DNA from: Gimesia aquarii
GTDB lineage: Bacteria > Planctomycetota > Planctomycetia > Planctomycetales > Planctomycetaceae
Direction: 5' to 3'
NCBI RefSeq assembly: GCF_007748175.1
Contig: NZ_CP037422.1
Span: 3,354,020 to 3,418,019, forward strand
Length of the DNA stretch: 64,000 bases
Positions within the stretch are counted from its first letter, which is position 1. Each line of letters starts with the position of its first letter. A model generated the notes under the pieces. It saw only the letters and a list, made by a program, of their open reading frames with translations, did no database searches and had not been told where the DNA came from. The translations under genes were made by a program, and so were the position numbers. Positions 19,059 through 27,600 of this stretch are shown here, one piece after another.

Positions 19059-19406
19059 TTTCCAGTTCTTTCTCGGTTAGATGACATATGTGGTGGGAAC
19101 AAGGGGTGGGAGAAGGTCTAACACCTAAATCAATTTGAAAATGACAAAACCTCCATCAATACTATTTTACTCTACTATCGGCTCAAAAGGTAGTCAGTTC
19201 TTGTATTTAAGTCTTGTGGAGCATCGTTTTAGGACTTTTCAAACTCACATCGATACTTAAGAATGTTATGAAATTGAAACCCGCTCTACCCATAGAATTT
19301 ACTCCTGGGAGTGCATTAAAGTTTCGCTATAGTTACTATCGGACTAAAAGTGACATGGTGCTTCGATATTGTCCCCATCAATTCAAGCAGAATCATTGAG
19401 GTAAGC
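19059..19406. other. Divergent intergenic region (PSD1 and pterin-dehydratase promoters)
   Basis: A 348-base gap between divergently transcribed genes. No open frame with a ribosome site, RNA gene or repeat is recognised. It should hold the promoters of both units, but no clear sigma-70 boxes at good spacing stand out. Confidence 0.5.
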
Positions 19407-19751
19407 ATGACAGAAGATCAGATTTTATCAGAAGAACAGATACAAGAGTTTTTGAACACTCATTCCGAATGGGAACTCCGAGATGGTTGGATTAGACGAA
19501 AGTATTCAACTCCCGGTTGGGCTCATACACTCATGCTGGTGAATACCATAGGTTATCTGGCAGAAGCGGGGTGGCATCATCCAGACTTAAGTGTTGGCTA
19601 TGCTGCCGTAACCGTCAAACTACAAACACACCGTGTGAAAGCAATCACAACCAAAGACACGGAATTGGCGAAAAAAATTGAGGAGACAGTGACCTGGTTA
19701 CCAGACGATGCAGCAGCCCTTGATGGTTTTCCAAAAAACTGGGTTCGCTAA
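19407..19751 (+). CDS. Pterin-4a-carbinolamine dehydratase
   Basis: A 114-residue PCD/DCoH-family protein that dehydrates 4a-hydroxytetrahydropterins. ATG 19407 is preceded by GAGGTAAG; an upstream in-frame ATG at 19350 would add 19 unrelated residues. The family signature is present as AGWHHPDLSVGY (about residues 50-61) with paired His for substrate binding and a preceding Trp-rich RRKYSTPGW segment; the C-terminal TKDTELAKKIE helix also matches. The next gene, 37 bases downstream, is an archaeal-type dihydropteroate-synthase-like protein, followed by pabB and pabA. This suggests a role in biosynthesis of a folate-like carrier instead of aromatic amino-acid hydroxylation, for which no hydroxylase gene is nearby. 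Confidence 0.92.
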   Translation: MTEDQILSEEQIQEFLNTHSEWELRDGWIRRKYSTPGWAHTLMLVNTIGYLAEAGWHHPDLSVGYAAVTVKLQTHRVKAITTKDTELAKKIEETVTWLPDDAAALDGFPKNWVR

Positions 19752-19788
19752 AAGATAAACAGTTATAAGACTACAAGAGAGACCAACT

Positions 19789-21201
19789 ATGAAACAGGAA
19801 CGCATCCTGTTTGTGACGGGCAAGCTGGCTGAATATTCACTGCGCGAAGTATTGGAAAAACTTGCCCCCCAGGTTGGTTTTGAATTTGAAGTCATTGTGT
19901 TGAATGTTCAGGTTGCTGCTTTGATGCACGTTCCTCTGGTCAAACGCAGACTGACAGTTCCTGACGGCATCGACTGGATCATGCTGCCAGGTATGTGTAA
20001 AGGTGATCTTCAGGTTCTCATTGACCACTTTGGAATTCCGTTCAAAAGGGGCCCCAAGGATCACTTCGACCTGCCCGAATATTTTGGACAAGAGGGGAAG
20101 GCACCAAAAGATCTGTCTCAATACGATATCGAAATCTTAGCCGAAATCAATCATGCCCCGTTAATGTCGAATGCAGAAATACTGCAACAGGCAGAACATT
20201 ACCGCCAAAACGGAGCCAATCTGATCGATGTAGGTTGTATCCCCGGAGAAAGTACAAAGCGAGCAGGAGAGATCGTGCGGATGCTGGTTGATTCAGGATA
20301 CCGCGTCTCCATTGACAGCTTTGATCGAGCTGAAGTAGAAGCGGCTGTTGGTAATGGAGCCGAACTCATCCTCAGTTGTAATCAAACTAATCTCGACTGG
20401 GTTTCAAAACTGGGAACTGAAGTCGTTGCCATCCCGAATCTTCCCAGTGATTTCGATTCTCTTTGTACCATCGTTGATCAACTGGTTCAATCTGACACTC
20501 CTTTTCGAATAGATCCAATCCTGGAACCAATCGGCTTTGGATTCACAACATCCCTGGAACGTTACTACAGGGCAAGAAAAGAATTTCCTGATTTTGAAAT
20601 CATGATGGGCATCGGAAATTTAACTGAACTGACGGAAGTAGACACGGCGGGAATCAATGTTCTACTTGCCGCTCTCTGCCAGGAACTTCAAATTCATAGT
20701 GTGCTTGCTACCGAAGTGATCAACTGGGCATGCAGCGCCATCCGAGAATTTGACTATGCAAGACGACTCATCAAATATGCCATCGAAAATAAAAGCTTAC
20801 CCAAACACATTCATTACCAGCTTGTTATGTTGCGAGATGCCAAGCTTAACGAAAGAGGATCTGATGCATTAAGTAATCTTGCCCAAAATATCCGTGACCC
20901 GAATTACCGGATCTTTGCTGAGGAGAACCAACTACACGTCATGAATCGTGACGGATACTGGAAAGGAACTGACCCTTATGAACTATTTGATCAGTTTTCA
21001 GAGGCCAATCCCAAAGGGTTGGATGCCTCACATGCGTTTTACCTGGGTTACGAAATGTGTAAAGCAGTAACTGCTTTAACGTTGGGAAAGCAATATCAAC
21101 AAGATCAGCCGTTAAACTGGGGTTTTCTCTCACAAGAGGAAGTCAGTGCCAATGAACGCAGACGAAAACAGGGCGAAGAGCCACAATGTGGACCTCGCTA
21201 A
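19789..21201 (+). CDS. Dihydropteroate-synthase-like protein (TIGR00284/DUF6513 type)
   Basis: A 470-residue protein with an N-terminal DUF6513-like alpha/beta domain (about 1-115) and a central TIM barrel related to dihydropteroate synthase (about 120-330). Barrel motifs include GANLIDVGCIPGEST (about 144-158) and VSIDSFDRAEVEAAVGNGAELILSCN (about 176-201), counterparts of the DHPS pterin and phosphate loops. The C-terminal 130 residues form an additional family-specific domain. Relatives occur in methanogens and in bacteria with tetrahydromethanopterin-linked C1 metabolism, where they are assigned to cofactor biosynthesis. The ATG has AGAGAG upstream. The neighbours PCD and PabB/PabA supply the pterin and p-aminobenzoate branches, so a joint cofactor operon is inferred. 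Confidence 0.85.
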   Translation: MKQERILFVTGKLAEYSLREVLEKLAPQVGFEFEVIVLNVQVAALMHVPLVKRRLTVPDGIDWIMLPGMCKGDLQVLIDHFGIPFKRGPKDHFDLPEYFGQEGKAPKDLSQYDIEILAEINHAPLMSNAEILQQAEHYRQNGANLIDVGCIPGESTKRAGEIVRMLVDSGYRVSIDSFDRAEVEAAVGNGAELILSCNQTNLDWVSKLGTEVVAIPNLPSDFDSLCTIVDQLVQSDTPFRIDPILEPIGFGFTTSLERYYRARKEFPDFEIMMGIGNLTELTEVDTAGINVLLAALCQELQIHSVLATEVINWACSAIREFDYARRLIKYAIENKSLPKHIHYQLVMLRDAKLNERGSDALSNLAQNIRDPNYRIFAEENQLHVMNRDGYWKGTDPYELFDQFSEANPKGLDASHAFYLGYEMCKAVTALTLGKQYQQDQPLNWGFLSQEEVSANERRRKQGEEPQCGPR

Positions 21202-21302
21202 TGATTCCTTAACCACCTGGCTCATGTTATACTAGGGCCTTCCATTGCGTCTCGCTCTAACGCGCACGCATCACGTTTTTCACTGTGAATCATGATAAAA
21301 TA

Positions 21303-22802
21303 ATGTCGGGAAACATATCTCAGGATTTCTCTCATCAATCCCTAGAGCAGGGAGGGCAAGTCGCAAGCCAGCTTCCTCTCGTGGAAGAACTGACTCCGTA
21401 TCCAGATGTAGAACAGATCTTTCTTGAATTTGCAGGTGATGACAGTCTCTTACTTTTGGAAAGTGCACGTCAAACCTCATCACAAGGACAGTTCTCCTAT
21501 TTGATGTGTAACCCACTCACTCGCATTCAAATCCAAAATACTCACTATTCAGCTGATCCTTTTGAATCGTTTCGGGACGTTTATACTAAAATTTTTGTGG
21601 AATCTATTCCTGGCCTTCCACCGTTCCAAGGAGGCTTTGCAGGCTTACTTTCCTACGAACTGGGACAAAGCTGGGAGAACTTCGCCCGTGCCTCCCACGA
21701 TGAGTTTCAACTCCCGGACTTGGCTGTCGGTTTTTACGACTGGGTGATCGCCTGGGATCATAATCAGCATCGGGCATGGCTCATCGTCCAAGGTTTCGAT
21801 CAAAGTCTGCAAACACAAGATATTAATCTTGCTGCAGAACGGCTGAAGTCACTTAAAACCAGAATCGATTCTTCCAACTTTAATCAACAGGACCAATTGG
21901 CCGCACTCTCACAAAGTGCTTTTTTGCATGCAAATAAACTGTCTCTTGATCAACTTTCTCCTGTTTATCCTGTTGAACGAAACGAAGAGATACTAAGTAA
22001 CTTCAGCAAAACACAATTTCTAAATCAGATCGAAAAGATCATTGAATACATCTATGCTGGCGATATTTTTCAGGCAAATTTTTCGCAACGCCTGCTGAGC
22101 CGCAGCACAGGACATCCTGCTGAACTTTATCTGAATTTACGCTCAAAAAATGCGGCTCCGTTTGCAGGTTATTTTGGCTGGGATGACTGGGCGGTTGTCA
22201 GCGCTTCACCTGAAAGATTCCTGAATGTCTCACACCAAGAAGTGGAAACGCGCCCCATTAAGGGTACTCGTCGTAGAAAATTCATGCCGGAAGCAGATTT
22301 ATTGACACGTGATGAACTACGTGAAAGCGAAAAAGATCATGCTGAAAATGTAATGATCGTTGACCTACTCCGCAATGATCTCTCTCGTGTCTGCAAACCA
22401 GGTTCCATTCGTGTTCCACATCTGTGTGAAGTTGAAACCTACGAAACCGTACAACATCTTGTCTCAGAAGTACGAGGACAACTTAAACCGGGCAAAACAG
22501 TCTGGGACTTACTGGCAGCTTCATTTCCCGGCGGTTCCATCACAGGCGCGCCAAAAGTACGATCAATGGAAATCATTGCGGAATTGGAACCGACTGTCCG
22601 TGGCCCTTATTGTGGTAGTCTGTTCTATGCCGGTTTGAATGGAGAATTCGACAGTAATATTCTGATTCGCACATTTACTGTCAGAAATGGATGGATTCAA
22701 TTTCCTGTGGGAGGGGGAATCATAGCACAAAGTCATCCAAGGCTGGAATATGAAGAAACCCTGCATAAAGCCGCAGGGATGATTACCGCACTACAAAAAT
22801 AA
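21303..22802 (+). CDS. pabB: Aminodeoxychorismate synthase component I
   Basis: About 499 residues, aminating chorismate to 4-amino-4-deoxychorismate, the precursor of p-aminobenzoate. It consists of an N-terminal TrpE/PabB regulatory-type domain (about 20-150, with FQGGFAGLLSYELG) and a chorismate-binding domain (about 230-495). RPIKGTRRR carries the lysine of the PIKGT motif that separates PabB from anthranilate synthase (PIAGT). VDLLRNDLSRVCKPGS and FPGGSITGAPKVRSMEII complete the active site. The ATG at 21303 is used; a GTG at 21285 in frame is an alternative, and neither has a strong ribosome site. pabA follows after 23 bases. Confidence 0.93.
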   Translation: MSGNISQDFSHQSLEQGGQVASQLPLVEELTPYPDVEQIFLEFAGDDSLLLLESARQTSSQGQFSYLMCNPLTRIQIQNTHYSADPFESFRDVYTKIFVESIPGLPPFQGGFAGLLSYELGQSWENFARASHDEFQLPDLAVGFYDWVIAWDHNQHRAWLIVQGFDQSLQTQDINLAAERLKSLKTRIDSSNFNQQDQLAALSQSAFLHANKLSLDQLSPVYPVERNEEILSNFSKTQFLNQIEKIIEYIYAGDIFQANFSQRLLSRSTGHPAELYLNLRSKNAAPFAGYFGWDDWAVVSASPERFLNVSHQEVETRPIKGTRRRKFMPEADLLTRDELRESEKDHAENVMIVDLLRNDLSRVCKPGSIRVPHLCEVETYETVQHLVSEVRGQLKPGKTVWDLLAASFPGGSITGAPKVRSMEIIAELEPTVRGPYCGSLFYAGLNGEFDSNILIRTFTVRNGWIQFPVGGGIIAQSHPRLEYEETLHKAAGMITALQK

Positions 22803-22825
22803 CGTTAATTTTCAGAAGCAATTCC

Positions 22826-23428
22826 ATGATCCTGATCATTGATAACTATGACAGCTTTGTCTTCAATCTGGCCTGCTATTTTGAAGAGTTAGGGCAACAG
22901 ACCTTAGTCATCAGAAATGATCAAATGACTCTAGCACAGGCCGAACAAATCTCACCTGACGCACTTGTACTTTCTCCCGGCCCCTGTACTCCGAATGAGG
23001 CTGGTGTAAGCCAGGAACTAATTACACACTTTACTCATCGAATCCCAATTCTGGGAGTCTGCCTGGGACATCAGACGATCGCTACCAGCTTTGGTGGGAA
23101 AATCATCAAAGCACCGGAACCTGTTCATGGCCGGACTTCTTTAATCTATCATCAAAAATCCCGTTTATTGTCCAACCTGCCTAATCCATTCAAGGCAACG
23201 CGTTACCATTCCTTGATTATTGATGAAGCATCACTATCTTCTGATCTTGAGATCACAGCCAGGACGGAAGAGGGAATTCCGATGGCAATTGAACACCAAA
23301 CAGCCCCACTGTTTGGTGTTCAATTTCACCCCGAGTCAATTTTGACAGAAAGTGGCCGTTCATTACTGGAAAGTTTTCTCTCATTTCTTCCATCACTCCC
23401 CAAACAATCCAAAAACGCTCATTGCTAA
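22826..23428 (+). CDS. pabA: Aminodeoxychorismate/anthranilate synthase glutamine amidotransferase
   Basis: A 200-residue class I glutamine amidotransferase. The oxyanion segment LSPGPCTPNEAG (about 51-62), nucleophile GVCLGHQT (cysteine near 79) and C-terminal HPESILTESG (His/Glu of the triad, near 168) are all intact. It supplies ammonia from glutamine to the adjacent PabB; in bacteria lacking a separate TrpG it may also serve anthranilate synthase. It begins 23 bases after pabB, so co-translation is likely. The pabBA pair lies directly downstream of the pterin genes. Confidence 0.93.
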   Translation: MILIIDNYDSFVFNLACYFEELGQQTLVIRNDQMTLAQAEQISPDALVLSPGPCTPNEAGVSQELITHFTHRIPILGVCLGHQTIATSFGGKIIKAPEPVHGRTSLIYHQKSRLLSNLPNPFKATRYHSLIIDEASLSSDLEITARTEEGIPMAIEHQTAPLFGVQFHPESILTESGRSLLESFLSFLPSLPKQSKNAHC

Positions 23429-23671
23429 TTTCACAATACCGGTTAGTCAAACTGGCTCGAGTTTAATTGCTAGTAAATAAACACCTCCGTTATGACCCTG
23501 CGTTTTTTTCATTTCCTTTTAATCCCATTCAATTCGTGTGTAATACTTCACAATAACCTCCCCAGGTCCAACCGATAATCAAGAAGATGCCAGAACAATA
23601 AAAAATCTGCTATCCACTTTACTGAGCGACATTCCGTTCATATATCCAGAACGATTTGTGGAGGTGCTTTC

Positions 23672-24598
23672 ATGCAATCAACCAAATGGAATTCAAAGAA
23701 ATACTATTTATCGATAATAACAATCACGGTCACTTTGATTGCTATATCGATCGATCAATCTTTGGCCGGTGAGTGGTTGCATGATTTTAAAATAGCTCAA
23801 AAGATGTCAAAACAAAAAGATCTCCCCATTTTACTACATTTCCATGCTTCCTGGTGCGGACCTTGCCGTCAGATGGATCAGAGTGTGTTAAACACTCAGG
23901 TTCTCACCAGTCAGTTTGGTAAACGTTTTATTGCCGTCAAAATTGACAGTGATCAAAACCAGCATCTGGTTGAGCGTTTTAACGTTCGTTCACTTCCCAG
24001 TGATATCCTTTTAACCCCCACTGGCACGATCATTACTCGTACAGAAGGTATGCAGGCCAAAAACACTTATTTAAGCTTCTTAGGTCGTGGCGCCTCTCGT
24101 TATGAAAATGATCGGCGAGTATATCTGGCTCAAAAAAGTAAGCAAGAACTCATGCAAAAACTAAAACAACAAGAAACAACCGAGTCTTTTGAAACAGAAG
24201 AAAATACTTATGTTGCCACTGAACCTCCAAAGTTAGGTCTAGATGGATACAGTCCGGTCACTCTGACACGCGACCGAAAATGGGAAAAGGGCAAAGAAGA
24301 ATTCAACTGGTCTTACCAGGGAATCACTTATCATCTGGCAAGTCAGACTGAGTTAGAAATTTTTAAAATTGATCCAGGACGTTATGCCCCACAGTTACTG
24401 GGCTGCGATCCTGTGATTCTCAACAAACAAGATCGTGCCATTCCTGGAAACTTGAAATATGGTGCTTATTACGATCAAAACTTATATTTATTTGTTGATG
24501 TAGAATCACGCAATGAATTCAAAAAGAATCCTGATCGCTATAGCCGTACGATGCATGTCCTGAAAATCGAACAGCTTGAAACGGCAGTTCTACGCTAA
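23672..24598 (+). CDS. Exported thioredoxin-like protein with C-terminal YHS-like repeats
   Basis: A 308-residue protein. Residues 10-32 are a signal peptide or anchor. A thioredoxin domain (about 35-145) has the redox site WCGPC (Cys 62 and 65) and the cis-proline in SLPSD. A Gln/Glu-rich linker (about 150-190) leads to two YHS-like beta-rich modules (about 190-250 and 255-305), with YQGITYHLAS and YDQNLYLFVD as equivalent strands and FKIDPGRYAP and FKKNPDRYSR as equivalent helices. GGAGGTG lies seven bases before the ATG. A periplasmic disulfide or metal-delivery function is possible. It converges with the amidohydrolase gene (13 bases). Confidence 0.82.
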   Translation: MQSTKWNSKKYYLSIITITVTLIAISIDQSLAGEWLHDFKIAQKMSKQKDLPILLHFHASWCGPCRQMDQSVLNTQVLTSQFGKRFIAVKIDSDQNQHLVERFNVRSLPSDILLTPTGTIITRTEGMQAKNTYLSFLGRGASRYENDRRVYLAQKSKQELMQKLKQQETTESFETEENTYVATEPPKLGLDGYSPVTLTRDRKWEKGKEEFNWSYQGITYHLASQTELEIFKIDPGRYAPQLLGCDPVILNKQDRAIPGNLKYGAYYDQNLYLFVDVESRNEFKKNPDRYSRTMHVLKIEQLETAVLR

Positions 24599-24611
24599 GT
24601 CAACGTAATAT

Positions 24612-27600
24612 TTATTTCGTATTCGCTGGCTTCTTTGCGGATTCTGATTTTTGAGTCTCCAGGGGCACCGTCTTAGTGGGATCATTCCTGGATGGTTTTT
24701 GGATTGCCTGTAACCGCGTACGATAACGCTCATACAATCGTGTTTGCTTACTTTCTGGCTGTAGTATTTTTCCACCAACACAAACTGCTTTGATATGCGA
24801 AGTATGCTGCAAAGGTGATCCGTCTGTAATGATCATATTTGCCAACTTGCCTTCCGTGAGTGAACCAATCTGACTGTCTACCCCCAATATTTCTGCGGCA
24901 GATAAAGTGACCGCTCGCAATGCGGCTTCTTCGGGTAAACCATAGGCAACTGCCATAGCGGCTTCAAATGGCGTGTTCCGAGAATTCCAGGCGCTATTGG
25001 AACGAATCGAGAATGTAACACCCGCATCATAGAGATGTCCCGGATTGGCATAAGGAGCATCAAAAGGATCATGGCCTTCTGCTGGACGCTTCATAACCGG
25101 CCCCACAATCACCGACACGTTTCTGGATTTTAATTCATCTGATAGCTTCCAGGCATCAGTCCCCCCCGTAATGATGATGTCTAATTTTTCCTCTTCTGCA
25201 AAGAGCAGGGCACCAGCAATTTCCTTCTGTGAATTGGCTTCGATAAAAACTGGCCTTTTTTTATCAAGATAGGGAATCAATGCTTCAAAACGAGGATCGG
25301 TCACTGGAACTTTTGAGCCATTCTTTTCAGCCTGTCTTTTAATTTTTTGATAAAGCCGTGCCTGGCTAATAAAGTCTTTCAATTCCTGTTGACGCTCTTT
25401 TTTTGTACTCCAAATGATCTGTAAGCCCGCTTCAAGATTCATAACCATCTCCGGTGCCGTCCAACCTGCTGTCTGAACGATCGAAGCTTGCCCTGAAATC
25501 AAACCACTCTGAGGGCATACTAGAACTGTTGTAATCCCACCAGCGCGTGCCACTGGAAACAGTTCCGAATCGGGATTGATCGCTACGCCAGTTCGCAAAT
25601 CTGGTTGTAGATCACCACTTTCTGCATAGTCTCGTGTTTCTCGAACTTTATCAATTTCCGTGAGCCCTAACGTAGAACCAGAGTCAATCAATCCCGGATA
25701 GACGTGTAGCCCCTTCGCGTTGATCACCTTCATCTTTTTCGGAAGCGGTTTCGCAGCGCCGACATAGTCGATTTTTTCCCCTCGAACGATGATAGTCCCA
25801 TCGAAAATATCTGCTCCATCAATCGGGTGGAGTGTTGCCCCCTTAATTGCAAACTCTTTAACATCGTCTGACGGCAATGATAGCGGCTCCCCCTTACGCC
25901 AGGCAATTTCAACTTGAGGAGTAGCAGACCGTCGCTCTGCTATCTCGGACATCGCCGTGGGTTGTTTTTTCCGATCGAAATAAACCTCCCCTTCGATAAT
26001 CGTCATTTCACAACGGGAAAATGCATTCAATGGATGACCACTAAAAATAGCAAAGTCAGCATCTTTCCCTATTTCAATCGATCCCATTCTCTGATCCAAA
26101 CCCAGCTCTCGAGCGGGGTTAATCGTAATGGTTCGAAGAGCGTCATTAAAAGTCATGTTCCCGTAGCGTACTGTTTTAGCGGCTTCGAGATAAAGATGCC
26201 TGATCAATTCCCAATCATCACTTTTAACAACCGTATTCACGCCAGCTTCATTGAGTAGCGCTGCATTATGAGGCACAGCATCAAACGCTTCAATTTTGTA
26301 AGCCCACCAATCCGAGAATGTACTACAACTGGCTCCATGTGACAGAATTTCCGGAGCAATCTTATAACCTTCCAGCACATGTTGTAGCGACCAGACTCGG
26401 ATACCAAGATTAGAAGCAACTCGGAGCAGCATCAGGATCTCATCTGCCCGATAGCAGTGTGAATGAATAAATTTTTCATGATTGACGATATCAGCCAATG
26501 CTTCCAATCGTAGATCTCGGCGGGGAGGTAACCGTTTTTGCTTGCTATCGGATTTTTGAGCCTTCTCAAATTCCTGCCACTGGCGTCGATAATCCACAGC
26601 TTCCAGAAACGCTCGCTGCAATGTGGCTTCGACTCCCATTCTGGTATTAGGAAACCGTGACGTTCGGAATTTGACATTCTCACCCAGCGCAAATTTCACC
26701 CCTTGAGGTGCATCGTGCAGAATATGTTCTTGAGCCGGTTTCCCATGTTTTAATTTGACAACGCCATCCTGGCCTCCAATAACATTAGCCGAGCCATGGA
26801 AGAGTCGAGCCGTGGTCACACCACCTGCTAGCGCTCGATATTCTGATGGATCGGTCGTATTAACCACATCCTTAATACGTACCTCAGGTACAATTGACTG
26901 TGATGATTCATTGATCCCGTCAGTGATCATAATATGGCTATGAGTATCGATAATTCCAGGCATGACATACAAACCTGTAATATCTATCACTGTCGTGTTA
27001 GCAGGGAATTTCAATTGTTTGCCGATATTAGAAATCTTCCCATTCTTAACCAGAATCGATGTGTTTTTCAGAATCTTGCCGGTGACTGTAATCACAGTGC
27101 CATTCTTCAATACAAGATTCCCGTCCGTTTTTAGAACACGCCTGACCCGATCGGATTCTAATTCTGTTTTGAATTGATGGTAATTAATTTGTTTTGTCTC
27201 TGATTCCTTCAGATCTGGTTTTTTGGCGACAATTGCATCAGAAAATAAATCGTCTAATAATTCATTGCCTGCACCTTCAATAGATAATTGAATAGGATTT
27301 TTAGAAGTGGATTCAGATTTCGTTTTTTTACGGATAGCAGACCAACTGGTCTCTGTACCAAAGGCCGATTTTAATTTACCTGAAATACGTTCTGGCTTAG
27401 TCTCTTTTCCAAGCGCTCCGCTAAACTGAAGCTCAATCGCGTGTTCTCCGGCTCCAATCGCTACAGTAAATTGAAACTGACTTTTCTCAATCGTACCTGA
27501 GGTCACTTTGCCATCACCTTTTTCACTAGTAAAAGTGCCTCGCAAGTGCTCTTTTTCTTGAGAAATTTGTAGCTGTCCGATCACTTTTCCCTGTGCAGAC

